From Mycolicibacterium vulneris (GTDB lineage: Bacteria > Actinomycetota > Actinomycetes > Mycobacteriales > Mycobacteriaceae): DNA of 64,000 nt. The notes under the pieces were generated by a model, which worked only from the letters and a program-made list of their open reading frames with translations, searched no databases and was not told the DNA's origin. This document shows positions 17,306 to 26,049 of the stretch, one piece after another. Numbering within the stretch: the first letter of the stretch is position 1; each line of letters begins with the position of its first letter. The stretch spans positions 62,001-126,000 of the forward strand of contig NZ_NCXM01000006.1 in the NCBI RefSeq assembly GCF_002104765.1, given 5' to 3'. The position numbers and the translations under genes are program-made.

Positions 17306-18448
17306 ATGAAAAGACTCGTTCTGGAGCCGGAGCACGAGGCATTCCGCGAGACGGTCCGGCAGTTCATCGAGCGTGAACTCGTGCCAAACGCCGAGCGTTG
17401 GGAAGCCGACCGCATCGTCGACCGCTCGGCGTTCGTCGCCGCTGGCAAATACGGGTTGATCGGGTTCAACATGCCCGAGCAGTACGGCGGCGGGGGAGTC
17501 GACGACTTCCGGTTCAACGCGGTCATCGACGAGGAGATCGCCCGATACGGAGGGCCGTCGCCGTCGTTGAGCCTGCAAAACGACGTTGTGGGCCCGTACT
17601 TCTCGTCGTTGGCCAACGATGAGCAGAAGGAGCGCTGGCTGCCGGGCATCATCAGCGGCGAACTGATCGTCGCCGTAGCGATGACCGAGCCTGGCGCGGG
17701 CAGCGACCTGGCCGGGATCCGCACCTCGGCCGTCCGCGACGGTGACGACTGGATCATCAACGGCGCCAAGACATTCATCTCATCCGGCATCAACTGCGAT
17801 CTGGTAGTGGTGGTATGCCGCACAGACCCCGAGGCCGGCCACAAGGGCTTCACATTGCTCGTGGTCGAGGCGGGCATGGAGGGCTTCAGCCGCGGCCGCA
17901 AGCTCGAAAAGATGGGGTTGCATTACCAGGACACCGCCGAGCTAGCCTTCGAGAACGTTCGGGTGCCATCGGCGAACCTGCTGGGCAAAGAGGGACGCGG
18001 CTTCTATCACCTGATGCACAACCTTCCGTCGGAGCGGTTGTCCATCGCCATCTCAGCCATCGCCGGCGCACGCGAGACCTGGCGGCAGACCTTGCAATAC
18101 GCCAAGGACCGCAAGGCTTTCGGCCAGTCGATCGGCAGCTTCCAGCACAACCGATTCCTGTTGGCCGAGATGGACACCGAGCTCGAGATCGGTGAGCAAT
18201 ACATCGACAGGTGCCTCCAGGCGGTAGTGGACGGGGAACTCACCGCAGTTGAGGCATCGAAGGCAAAATGGTGGTGCACCGAGACCGCCAAGAAGGTGAT
18301 CGATGGCTGCGTGCAGTTGCACGGCGGCTATGGCTATATGACGGAATACCGCGTCGCGCGCGACTATATGGACAATCGCATCATGACGATCTTCGGTGGC
18401 ACCACCGAGATCATGAAGGACATCATCGGACGCGATCTCGGCCTATGA
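17306..18448 (+). CDS. Acyl-CoA dehydrogenase (isovaleryl/long-chain-like active site)
   Basis: A 380-residue FadE protein with AMTEPGAGSDL, KTFISSGINCD, RKAFGQSIGSFQHN and FGGTTEIMKDIIGRDL. The C-terminal motif has Gly in place of the MCAD-type Glu, while LPSERLSIAISAIAG carries the Glu used by isovaleryl- and long-chain enzymes. That suggests a branched or bulky acyl-CoA. The ATG lies nine bases after the dehydratase gene. It is the fourth enzyme of a compact beta-oxidation operon. Confidence 0.94.
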   Translation: MKRLVLEPEHEAFRETVRQFIERELVPNAERWEADRIVDRSAFVAAGKYGLIGFNMPEQYGGGGVDDFRFNAVIDEEIARYGGPSPSLSLQNDVVGPYFSSLANDEQKERWLPGIISGELIVAVAMTEPGAGSDLAGIRTSAVRDGDDWIINGAKTFISSGINCDLVVVVCRTDPEAGHKGFTLLVVEAGMEGFSRGRKLEKMGLHYQDTAELAFENVRVPSANLLGKEGRGFYHLMHNLPSERLSIAISAIAGARETWRQTLQYAKDRKAFGQSIGSFQHNRFLLAEMDTELEIGEQYIDRCLQAVVDGELTAVEASKAKWWCTETAKKVIDGCVQLHGGYGYMTEYRVARDYMDNRIMTIFGGTTEIMKDIIGRDLGL

Positions 18449-18458
18449 TCCCGTTGCG

Positions 18459-19214
18459 ATGAACGGCATCTCGGTCGAGCACGACGGCGCGGTGCTGCGG
18501 ATCCGGCTGGACCGACCGGAGAAGCTCAACGCCGTCGACACCCCCATGCTCGAGGAGTTGTCGGTTCACATTCGCGATGCCGAGGCAGACGAATCGGTCC
18601 GCGCGGTACTGCTCACCGGTGCCGGTCGAGCATTCTGTTCCGGCGGCGACCTGACCGGCGGTGACACTGCGGGCGCCGCTGATGCCGCCAACCGGGTGGT
18701 CCGGGCGATCACCTCGCTACCCAAGCCGGTGATCGCCGGTGTCCATGGAGCGGCCGTTGGCTTCGGGTGTGCGCTGGCGCTCGCCTGCGATCTGGTGGTG
18801 GCCGCGCCAGCGTCGTACTTTCAGTTGGCCTTTACCCGGGTCGGGCTGATGCCGGACGGGGGTGCGTCCGCGCTGCTGCCATTGCTGATTGGTCGAGCGC
18901 GCACCTCTCGCATGGCCATGACCGCGGAAAAGATCTCCGCTGCAACCGCATTCGAATGGGGGATGATCTCGCACATCACTTCCGCGGACGAATACGAGTC
19001 GGTGCTGACCGACGTGCTGCGGTCGGTCTCCGGCGGTCCAACGTTGGCGTTCGGCTGGACGAAGCGTGCGCTGGCCGCAGCGACCCTGGCCGAGCTCGAG
19101 CCGGTGCAAGCTATCGAAGCCGAGGGGCAGTTGGCGTTGGTCGAGACCGCTGACTTCAGAGAAGGGGCACGCGCCTTCCGCGAACGGCGCACCCCAAATT
19201 TTCGTGGCCACTGA
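18459..19214 (+). CDS. Crotonase-family protein, isomerase-like active site
   Basis: A 251-residue crotonase. The first hydratase Glu position is Ala in VGFGCALALACDL, and the second region reads FTRVGLMPDGGAS. The Asp of PDGG is the catalytic residue in PaaG-type and some delta3,delta2-enoyl-CoA isomerases, so double-bond isomerisation or ring opening is more likely than hydration. ATG 18459 lies 10 bases after the dehydrogenase stop. The operon also encodes a full hydratase at 14330, which leaves this protein a different step. Confidence 0.85.
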   Translation: MNGISVEHDGAVLRIRLDRPEKLNAVDTPMLEELSVHIRDAEADESVRAVLLTGAGRAFCSGGDLTGGDTAGAADAANRVVRAITSLPKPVIAGVHGAAVGFGCALALACDLVVAAPASYFQLAFTRVGLMPDGGASALLPLLIGRARTSRMAMTAEKISAATAFEWGMISHITSADEYESVLTDVLRSVSGGPTLAFGWTKRALAAATLAELEPVQAIEAEGQLALVETADFREGARAFRERRTPNFRGH

Positions 19215-19230
19215 GCACAGGAGAGTCGAC

Positions 19231-20058
19231 GTGACAACCCAGACAGTACGAGTAGACAACTTGGACATCGAATACACCGACAGCGGAACGGGTTCGACGA
19301 TCCTTTTCGTCCACGGCGTCTATGTCACCGGCGCGGTGTGGAACGACGTCGTGGCTGAACTAGGGGAGGGCTTCCGCTGCATCGCGCCGACCTGGCCGCT
19401 GGGCGCGCATAGCACCCCCACCGGCGGCGCCGACCTGGGCGCTGAGGCGGCAGCGCGGCGCATCGTCCACTTCATGGAAGCCCTCGATCTGACCGACGTC
19501 ACCGTGGTGGCCAACGACACCGGTGGTGGACTGGTGCTGGCATCGCTGGGCGATCCAGGTCTGGACACATCCCGCATCGCCCGTCTGGTACTCACCAATT
19601 GCGATAGCTACGAACACTTTCCGCCTGGCTCCTTCGCTCAGATCGTCAAGCTGTGCCGTCTCAGCTCCCGGGTGGGCGGAGGAATTGTCCGCCTGTTGGC
19701 CACTGAACCAGGGCAGAGCTTCTTCCTGAAGGCGGTGTCCAAGCACCCGCCCTCCCGCGAGCGGCAACGGGAGATCTTCGGCGCGTTCGCCACCAGCCGA
19801 GCGGCCCGTCGCGACGCGGTCATGGTGACCGCCTCACTGGATCCGGCGCTGACTCTGCGTGCCGCACCTGCGATCAAGGCGTTCGACAGACCCGTCACAT
19901 TGACATGGGGCACCGAGGATAAGCTGTTCCCCCTCGACCATGCTCGCCGGCTACGCGACGCGTTTCCACATGCCGCGTTGATCGAGATCCCGGATTGCTC
20001 CGCCTTTGTCATGATCGATGCGCCCGCGAAACTCGCTGAGGCGATCCGCAACGGATGA
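19231..20058 (+). CDS. Alpha/beta hydrolase with Asp nucleophile (haloalkane dehalogenase/epoxide hydrolase-like)
   Basis: A 275-residue alpha/beta hydrolase. HGVYVTGAVW forms the oxyanion region and VVANDTGGGLVLA the nucleophile elbow, with Asp where esterases have Ser. Asp-nucleophile members act on epoxides or halides. Near the C-terminus IPDCSAFVMIDAP has Ala or Phe where the catalytic His is expected, so activity is uncertain. GTG 19231 is preferred because AGGAGAG (19219-19225) precedes it; a longer frame begins inside the upstream crotonase. Last gene of the 12775-20058 operon. Confidence 0.8.
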   Translation: MTTQTVRVDNLDIEYTDSGTGSTILFVHGVYVTGAVWNDVVAELGEGFRCIAPTWPLGAHSTPTGGADLGAEAAARRIVHFMEALDLTDVTVVANDTGGGLVLASLGDPGLDTSRIARLVLTNCDSYEHFPPGSFAQIVKLCRLSSRVGGGIVRLLATEPGQSFFLKAVSKHPPSRERQREIFGAFATSRAARRDAVMVTASLDPALTLRAAPAIKAFDRPVTLTWGTEDKLFPLDHARRLRDAFPHAALIEIPDCSAFVMIDAPAKLAEAIRNG

Positions 20059-20220
20059 CCGGCTAAGCCCCAATGATCACGGTTCCAGAGCCGGCAGCCT
20101 AGATGGTGCGTGCCCAGCATTTCCAGGGCAATGCTTGTGCGCCGCAGGGAGGTATCGATGCACATCAAGTCCACGACTTGATCGAACTGAAGCTCGAGGG
20201 TGCCATCACCTGAGCTCCGG
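20059..20220. other. Non-coding gap with hairpin and a possible gene remnant
   Basis: Lies between convergent genes. ATCAAGTC-CAC-GACTTGAT (20164-20182) forms a perfect 8-base stem with a 3-base loop. It is not followed by a T-run on the plus strand, so it is a weak terminator candidate. A 36-codon frame (20103-20213, starting MVRAQHFQGNACAPQGG) has coding-like composition but no clear ribosome site and may be a remnant. Confidence 0.35.
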
Positions 20221-21072
20221 TCAGCTCACCACCATTGACGGTGGTGGCGTGAATCCCGGGTTCGACAACGCCGTTGCCATCCCGCTGCCGATCGGCCCGG
20301 TTTCGTCAAACAGGGTCGCCACCCCAGTGGCGACCCCCGCATGGCTGTAGTGCGTCACCGACGCCAATCCGATGTAGACACCTTCCGGCAGGCGACTGAG
20401 CGTGATCGTGTAGTCGGCGTTGATGAACTGCAATCCCTCAGTACCCCAATTGGTTAGCGAGCTGGTGACGTCTCCGGCCATGACGGCGCGAGTGAAAGGC
20501 GATAATGGCTCGTCATCGACGAGAAACTTCGTCTCCCGCATCCACGCGAATTTCTGGCCGTGGTGTCGCCACTCTTTGATGCCGACACCCGGACTCCCCG
20601 CGACTGGGTCCCGGCCGAACGAGTGAAACACCATCGGGGCATCGTCATTCAGCACGTCGGGCTCCGCGGGCACTGCGGGCATCGTGACGGGTGACGTCCA
20701 CACGGTGTCCACGGCATGCTCACTCCGGCGGAGGAACAATGCGCTGGCCCGCGCCACGATCACGTCGTTCTGAGTCATGACCGCGTCGACCAGTCGAAGT
20801 CGGCGGCCGTCACGCACAACCGAGGAATGCATCTGCAGTGGTTGCAACGCCACCGGCCTGAGCAGGTCGACGGTCAGCCGGGCGGGTTGAAGGTCGACAT
20901 CGTCTACTTCTTGCTCGACCGCTCGCCCCAACAACCCACCGATGTAATTGCCGCTGAGCGACGGACCCCATGGCCCTCTCGCCAAAGAAGTAGGCACATA
21001 GCATTTTCCGTCGGTGACGAAGAAGCACGTCGGTGCTGGGTCGGATTGATTCGTCGATGATGAGTCTGTCAC
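20221..21072 (-). CDS. Acyl-CoA thioesterase-like double-hotdog protein
   Basis: A 283-residue protein with the pattern of the thioesterase-like superfamily (TesB-type double hotdog): ARGPWGPSLSGNYIGGLLGRA and a strand-rich LQPARLTVDLLRPVAL near the start, then a second copy with LSPFTRAVMAGDVTSSLTNWG, where the Asp/Thr/Ser region corresponds to the TesB active site, and SRLPEGVYIGLASVTHYSHAG. It would release acids from CoA. The GTG at 21072 lies seven bases downstream of the hydrolase stop. It is the last of the thirteen minus-strand genes and could recover CoA from dead-end thioesters. Confidence 0.78.
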   Translation of the reverse strand: MTDSSSTNQSDPAPTCFFVTDGKCYVPTSLARGPWGPSLSGNYIGGLLGRAVEQEVDDVDLQPARLTVDLLRPVALQPLQMHSSVVRDGRRLRLVDAVMTQNDVIVARASALFLRRSEHAVDTVWTSPVTMPAVPAEPDVLNDDAPMVFHSFGRDPVAGSPGVGIKEWRHHGQKFAWMRETKFLVDDEPLSPFTRAVMAGDVTSSLTNWGTEGLQFINADYTITLSRLPEGVYIGLASVTHYSHAGVATGVATLFDETGPIGSGMATALSNPGFTPPPSMVVS

Positions 21073-21079
21073 CTGATCT

Positions 21080-21832
21080 CTAGCCCCTTAACCGGCATCG
21101 CTCGATGAGTATCTCGGCCAATCGCACCGGATGGCTGAACATCACCTCGTGGCAGGCATCGACGGGGATAACGGTATCCACCCCGCCGAGTGCCGCGATG
21201 CTGGCGTGCTGTGAGGCCACCGACAGGGCGCGGTCGCGGGTGGTCAATATCCAGGTGCGCGGCACATCGGTGGGTAGTCCGCTGCGGTCGACCGGCTCTC
21301 CGGGTATCCGCGCTGACTCCGCTTGCAGTTTGGACATCGTCAGTCGGCGCTGCGCGGCGGTCATGCCGTTGCAGAACGCCCACCGCGCCGCCGGTGCCGG
21401 AATCTTCATGGGTCTGCCGATTCGGGCGGCGCGCCGCGCGAAGACCGCCAGCGGGCCACCGAGTGTGTCCGCGATGGCCGAACCCTGAGGCGGTACGAAT
21501 GCCGTTGCGAGAACCATCTCACGGACGCGCGATGAACCGAGCTTGGCGACGACGCCGGGGACGGTCACACCCGCCATCGAGTGGCCCACGATCACGATGT
21601 CACCGAGACCCGCTTCCTCGATGTCGGCGACGACAGAGTCCACCCAATCGGCGATCGTGACGGTCGCGAGGTCGCCTGGCTTGTTGCCGTGTCCGGGCAG
21701 ATCCACTGCGAGAGTGCGTAATCCGGGTTCCTGGCGGCGCAATTCGGCGATGACGAGATCCCAGCAGTCACCGGCGTGCTCGCCGCCGTGGACGAGCACG
21801 AGGTCGGGCAGGGACTTGACGGCGCCGTTCAT
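21080..21832 (-). CDS. Alpha/beta hydrolase (esterase/lactonase-like)
   Basis: A 250-residue alpha/beta hydrolase with LVLVHGGEHAGDCW (oxyanion region), Ser nucleophile in IVGHSMAGVTVPG, acid in TTRDRALS and His in DACHEVMFSHP. The catalytic triad is therefore complete. ATG 21832 overlaps the stop of the luciferase-like gene (ATGA). Following an oxygenase-type gene, a lactone or ester from a Baeyer-Villiger-like oxidation is a reasonable but unproven substrate. Confidence 0.85.
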   Translation of the reverse strand: MNGAVKSLPDLVLVHGGEHAGDCWDLVIAELRRQEPGLRTLAVDLPGHGNKPGDLATVTIADWVDSVVADIEEAGLGDIVIVGHSMAGVTVPGVVAKLGSSRVREMVLATAFVPPQGSAIADTLGGPLAVFARRAARIGRPMKIPAPAARWAFCNGMTAAQRRLTMSKLQAESARIPGEPVDRSGLPTDVPRTWILTTRDRALSVASQHASIAALGGVDTVIPVDACHEVMFSHPVRLAEILIERCRLRG

Positions 21833-22743
21833 CGGGAGTTGATCAACTGGGAGCTCAGCATGTCGATGTCGGTCCGGAAGTCTGTGTAGCTCCTGCTGGC
21901 CGGCTCGATGGTGATCCACGTGACACCCGCCTCGGCGTAGGCGTCCAGCCGCGGCTGCACCGCGGCGCAGAATCTCTCGCAGTTGCCGCTGGCGAGCAGG
22001 TGCGCTTCGAACGGAACGAAGGCGACGTCAGCAGCGCCGCGGCCGGCTTCCGCCCGCTGCTTGTTCACCCTCGCGATCCAGTCACCAAGCGTGTCGATGT
22101 CCTCGAGTGGGCGGGCGCGGGTGATCGCGGCCATCTCGCCCGACGCGGCCATCGGCATCCAGCCGTCGGCGACCTCGACGACACGGCGTTGCGCGGCGGC
22201 GCCGTTGCCGCCGATCCAAATAGGGGGACCACCCGTCGTCAGCGGCGGCGGCAGCGCGACGTGACCGCTCACCCCGAACTCCGGGCCGTCATGATCGACA
22301 CCCGCCCACGCCGCCTTCCACGCCGCGATCGCCTCGTCGAGCAGTGCGCCTCGCCGATCGAAATCGGCTCCTAGCGCTTCGAATTCGGCCTTGAGATAGC
22401 CGGCCCCGGTGCCCAATGTGAACCGACCACCCGAGAGCAGATCGAAACTCGCTGCGGCCTTTGCCGTCAGGTACGGACTGCGATAACCCGATACCAAGAT
22501 GTAAGTCATCAACCTGACGCGGGTTGTGGCGCCCGCCGCGAAGCTCAGCGACACAAACGGGTCGAAGGCGTGGTGGCCGCCGCGGGCCAGCCACTCCCGA
22601 TCCGGATAGGGGTGTTCGGACATGGAAAAGCCATCGAAGCCGGCCTCTTCCACCAGTCGTGCGACGTCCCCGATACCGGCGCCTTCGCACCAGCGGTTCC
22701 AGTGCTTGACGGCCCGCATCGGAAACATCAGGTTGTATTGCAC
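21829..22743 (-). CDS. Luciferase-like (LLM) flavin- or F420-dependent oxidoreductase
   Basis: A 304-residue TIM-barrel LLM protein starting MQYNLMFPMRAV. FDGFSMSEHPYP, the RVRLMTYILVSGYRSP strand and SGGRFTLGTGAGYLKAEFEA fit the class that uses F420 in mycobacteria; others in the fold use FMN with a separate reductase. GTG 22743 is preferred because AAGGGA lies five bases upstream; an ATG at 22764 lacks a ribosome site. A flavin reductase gene sits two genes upstream in the same operon, so a two-component monooxygenase is possible, but the sequence does not settle the cofactor. Confidence 0.87.
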   Translation of the reverse strand: MQYNLMFPMRAVKHWNRWCEGAGIGDVARLVEEAGFDGFSMSEHPYPDREWLARGGHHAFDPFVSLSFAAGATTRVRLMTYILVSGYRSPYLTAKAAASFDLLSGGRFTLGTGAGYLKAEFEALGADFDRRGALLDEAIAAWKAAWAGVDHDGPEFGVSGHVALPPPLTTGGPPIWIGGNGAAAQRRVVEVADGWMPMAASGEMAAITRARPLEDIDTLGDWIARVNKQRAEAGRGAADVAFVPFEAHLLASGNCERFCAAVQPRLDAYAEAGVTWITIEPASRSYTDFRTDIDMLSSQLINSR

Positions 22744-22775
22744 TTCGGTCCCTTTCAGCTCCATTGTCGCCGCGG

Positions 22776-23939
22776 CTATCGCACCAGCGATCGCGCGATG
22801 ATCTCGCGCTGGACTTCCGTCGCACCTTCGCCCAGACGCTTGACGCGCAGGTCGCGAAACCATCGCTCCAGCGGCAGTTCGGTAGAGATTCCCAGCGCGC
22901 CGTGAATCTGGATGCATCGATCCAGAACTCGGTAGGCTGCTTCGGTTCCGAACATCTTGGCCACCGACGCATCCACCCGGACGTCGCGTCCGAGGTCGGC
23001 GTTCGATGCGGCCTGGTACATCAGCAGCCGTGCGGCCCGCAGGTCTACCTCACTGTCCACCAGCATCCACTGGATGCCCTGCTTGTCAGCCAGCCTGCCG
23101 CCGAACACGTCTCGGTCCCTGGCCCATCGGCAGGCCATGTCCAGCGCGCTCTGCGCAATGCCGATCGGCCCGGCGGCATACACGATGCGGCCGTGCACCA
23201 GGAACTCCCCGGCTAACGAAAAGCCCTGTCCCTCTTCGCCGATCAGCTGTTCGGCCGGGAGCCGAACGTTATCGAAGTGCAGCTCGTAAGGGGCGAAGGA
23301 CGCCATCACGGGGATCCGGCTGAACGTGACTCCTGGGGTGCCCTTTTCGAGAATGAAAGCCGAGATACCATGGCGCCCCTCACCGGTGCGGGCATACACC
23401 ACCCCCCAATCGGCGTCGGGAGCATGTGAAATCCACATCTTCGAGCCGTTGAGCAGGTAGCTGCTGCCGTCACGCGTCGCCTTGAGCTTGATCGCCCGCG
23501 CCGGATCCGACCCACCGGAAGCCTCGGTGATCGCGGTGTACGCCTTGGACATGATCCCATCGATGACAGGTCGGGCGTACTTTTCGAACTGTTCGGGTGT
23601 CGCCTTGAACATAATGTTGGGGGGGTTGCCGCCGAAGGCTCCGAGGGCCGGAAAGAAGGCCCCCATCCGGCATTTCGCTGCCTCCTCGGCGACCACCACT
23701 TGGCCGAGGACACTGAGCCCGGCGCCGCCGTACTCCTCGGGCGTCTGCAGTGACCACAGTCCGGCCTCCCTGGCTTTTGCCTGCAGCGCGACGAGCTGTT
23801 CGCGGGGTAGCCCGACTGTGTCGTGGTCCAGCTTCTCCTCGACGGGATGCACATGCGCATCCATGAACCGCCGCACCGTATCGCGCAGCATCACCAATTC
23901 TTCCGGCAGCTGCCATGCGCCAGAAGGCCCTTCGGACAT
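22776..23939 (-). CDS. Acyl-CoA dehydrogenase (FadE type)
   Basis: A 387-residue dehydrogenase with AITEASGGSDPAR in place of the usual TEPGxGSD, KMWISHAPDADWG, the RDVFGGRLADKQGIQW helix and RLGEGATEVQREIIAR, where the Glu of GEG is the MCAD-type base. The N-terminal start is MSEGPSGAWQ at 23939, overlapping the stop of the flavin reductase by one base (TGATG). It oxidises an acyl-CoA and would pass electrons to ETF. It lies between the flavin reductase and the luciferase-like gene. Confidence 0.92.
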   Translation of the reverse strand: MSEGPSGAWQLPEELVMLRDTVRRFMDAHVHPVEEKLDHDTVGLPREQLVALQAKAREAGLWSLQTPEEYGGAGLSVLGQVVVAEEAAKCRMGAFFPALGAFGGNPPNIMFKATPEQFEKYARPVIDGIMSKAYTAITEASGGSDPARAIKLKATRDGSSYLLNGSKMWISHAPDADWGVVYARTGEGRHGISAFILEKGTPGVTFSRIPVMASFAPYELHFDNVRLPAEQLIGEEGQGFSLAGEFLVHGRIVYAAGPIGIAQSALDMACRWARDRDVFGGRLADKQGIQWMLVDSEVDLRAARLLMYQAASNADLGRDVRVDASVAKMFGTEAAYRVLDRCIQIHGALGISTELPLERWFRDLRVKRLGEGATEVQREIIARSLVR

Positions 23940-24529
23940 CAGACCCGTGCCGCAGCAGCAGCCCGCAGGTCGCGTGCACTCTGCAGCTGCGGCTCGTGGT
24001 TGGCCTCGTACTGCTCGATCCACTCCTGCGGCAACTTGCCCCATGCCTCACCGATCCGCAGCCGCTGTTCGGAGCTGAACACCTCCGCGGCGACGACGTC
24101 ACCCACAAAGATGGTGTTCTCGTCGTTGTCCAGCGACCCCGTGATGCGGCATTCCACGTAGCTGTGTGCGTCAAGCAGGATCGGCGCACCAGTGACGCCC
24201 GGCTTGCTCCGCAGCTTGGAGATCTTGTCACCGTCCCGGCCCGAGCTGCCGCCGAGGGTCATCAGGATCTCCATCGACTTCTCGATCTCGTGCGGGCCGG
24301 CTGACAGCATGTGCATCACGAAAATGCCGGAGTTCACCAGCATGTCGTGCGTCCTATTGTATTTGGTCAGGCTGACGGTCGCGCGTGGCAGCTCCGGCAC
24401 GATGCTGGCCGAGCCCGCCGACAGCGACATCAGCCCATTAGCGAAACCGCCGTCAATCGTGGTGACCGCCACCGGAAACGGCTGCAGTCCGGCCAGCACC
24501 TTGTCGGCGGCCGCGAGATTCAGCGTCAT
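23939..24529 (-). CDS. Flavin reductase-like FMN-binding split-barrel protein
   Basis: A 196-residue protein resembling the flavin reductase domain family, beginning MTLNLAAADKVLAGLQPFPV with the early conserved segment NGLMSLSAGSASIVPELPRATVSLTKYN and later FVMHMLSAG. Such proteins supply reduced FMN or FAD to two-component monooxygenases, or act as F420/FMN reductases. It is translationally linked to the dehydrogenase that follows. The luciferase-like gene two positions downstream is the only obvious flavin monooxygenase partner in the operon. Confidence 0.82.
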   Translation of the reverse strand: MTLNLAAADKVLAGLQPFPVAVTTIDGGFANGLMSLSAGSASIVPELPRATVSLTKYNRTHDMLVNSGIFVMHMLSAGPHEIEKSMEILMTLGGSSGRDGDKISKLRSKPGVTGAPILLDAHSYVECRITGSLDNDENTIFVGDVVAAEVFSSEQRLRIGEAWGKLPQEWIEQYEANHEPQLQSARDLRAAAAARV

Positions 24530-24548
24530 GTCTTTCCCTTTTGTCGAT

Positions 24549-26039
24549 TCAGCCGAGCGTGAACGGGTCGCGAGTCTCTCCGGACAGCTCCACCCAGACC
24601 GCTTTGGTCTCGGTGAAGTCCTTCACGGCGTCGATGCCGTTCTCCCGTCCGATGCCGCTGTAGCCGATGCCACCGAACGGAACATGAGGCGCGACGACTC
24701 GATAAGCGTTGACCCACACCGTGCCGGCCCGCAGCTTGGCGGCCACCCGGTGCGCGCGGTGGACGTCCTTGGTCCACACCGCCGCGGCCAGTCCGAACTC
24801 GGTGCCGTTGGCCGCGGCGACGGCTTCGTCTTCGTCTTCGAAGGTCATCACCGCCAGCACGGGTCCGAAGATCTCCTCAGCGACGGCCCGCATCGACTGG
24901 TCGACGCCGGTCAGCACCGTTGGCTTGACGAAGAACCCGCCGAGGTCGCTGGCGGGCTCGCCGCCGTAGGCGACCGTCGCCCCCTGCTCACGTGCAGAAG
25001 CGAAGTGCGACAGCACCTTTTCGTACTGCGGCAAGTTGGACACCGGACCCATCTCGGTCGTCGGGTCCTTCGGGTCGCCCAGTTTGATGGTCGCCGCCCG
25101 CGCGACGATCTTCTCCACCAACGCGTCCGCGACGCTGCGGTCTACCAGCAGGCGCGAGCCCGCCAGACACGTCTGGCCGGTGGCGGCGAAGACGCCGGCG
25201 ATCACCCCGTTGGCCGCGGCGTCGAGGTCAGCATCGGCGAACACCACTTGCGCCGACTTGCCGCCGAGTTCGAGTGAGAACCGGGTCATGTTCTCGATCG
25301 CGGCCTTGCCGACGTGAATGCCGGTGGCCGTCGACCCGGTGAACGCGACCTTGTCGACGCCCGGGTGCGACGCCAGCGCGGCGCCCGTCTCCGGACCCCA
25401 GCCGGTGACGACGTTGATCACGCCCGGCGGAAAACCGGCCTCGGCGAACAGCTTTGCGAACGCCAATGTCGACGTCGGGGTGTGATCGCTTGGCTTGACG
25501 ACGAACGTGCAACCCGCGGCCAGCCCGGCGGCCAACTTCCAGGTCAACAGCAGTAGCGGTGAGTTCCAGGGCGTGATCGCGCCGACCACGCCGACGGGCT
25601 CATGGCGGGTGTAGACGAAGTAGTTGGGCTTGTCCACCGGTATGACGTCGCCCTGCAGCTTGTCTGCCAGCCCGCCATAGTAGAAGTAGTAATCCGGCAG
25701 CGACCGCATCTGGCCGACCATTTCGCGAACCAGCTTGCCGCCGTCACGCACCTCGAGTTCGGCGAGCTGGTCGGCTTCGCGCGCGATGATCTCACCGAGT
25801 CGGTGCAGCAGCTTGCCGCGGGCGGTCGCAGTGAGCGCACCCCACGGTCCATTCAGCGCGGCACGGGCGGCGGCGACGGCGCGATCCACATCGGCCGCCG
25901 CGGCATCGGGCACGCGCGCCCAGGGCCTGCCAGTGAAGGGGTCAACGCTGTCGTAGGTCAATCCCGACGCAGCGGAGGATGATTCGCCCCCAATCAGGAG
26001 GTCGAACTGGACCAACGTCTCGGTCGCGGTGTCGGTCAT
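24549..26039 (-). CDS. Aldehyde dehydrogenase (NAD(P)-dependent)
   Basis: A 496-residue ALDH. PWNSPLLLLTWKLAAGL and the FTGSTATGIHVG turn form the cofactor site, LELGGKSAQVVF carries the general-base Glu, and FAATGQTCLAGSR the nucleophilic Cys. It would oxidise an aldehyde to an acid. It is close to the hydroxymuconic-semialdehyde or betaine-type group by overall layout, but the substrate is not clear. The ATG at 26039 lies 10 bases after the crotonase stop. Confidence 0.94.
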   Translation of the reverse strand: MTDTATETLVQFDLLIGGESSSAASGLTYDSVDPFTGRPWARVPDAAAADVDRAVAAARAALNGPWGALTATARGKLLHRLGEIIAREADQLAELEVRDGGKLVREMVGQMRSLPDYYFYYGGLADKLQGDVIPVDKPNYFVYTRHEPVGVVGAITPWNSPLLLLTWKLAAGLAAGCTFVVKPSDHTPTSTLAFAKLFAEAGFPPGVINVVTGWGPETGAALASHPGVDKVAFTGSTATGIHVGKAAIENMTRFSLELGGKSAQVVFADADLDAAANGVIAGVFAATGQTCLAGSRLLVDRSVADALVEKIVARAATIKLGDPKDPTTEMGPVSNLPQYEKVLSHFASAREQGATVAYGGEPASDLGGFFVKPTVLTGVDQSMRAVAEEIFGPVLAVMTFEDEDEAVAAANGTEFGLAAAVWTKDVHRAHRVAAKLRAGTVWVNAYRVVAPHVPFGGIGYSGIGRENGIDAVKDFTETKAVWVELSGETRDPFTLG

Positions 26040-26049
26040 CGCCTCCTCC

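Noticed and set aside
19066..19230. N-terminal extension of the alpha/beta hydrolase frame
   Set aside because: It runs through the crotonase gene; GTG 19231 has an AGGAGAG ribosome site.
20164..20182. Rho-independent terminator
   Set aside because: The 8-base stem is clear but no T-run follows on either strand, so it is listed only as a hairpin.
24192..25277. 361-codon plus-strand frame opposite the flavin reductase and aldehyde dehydrogenase
   Set aside because: It crosses two real genes and has no motif.
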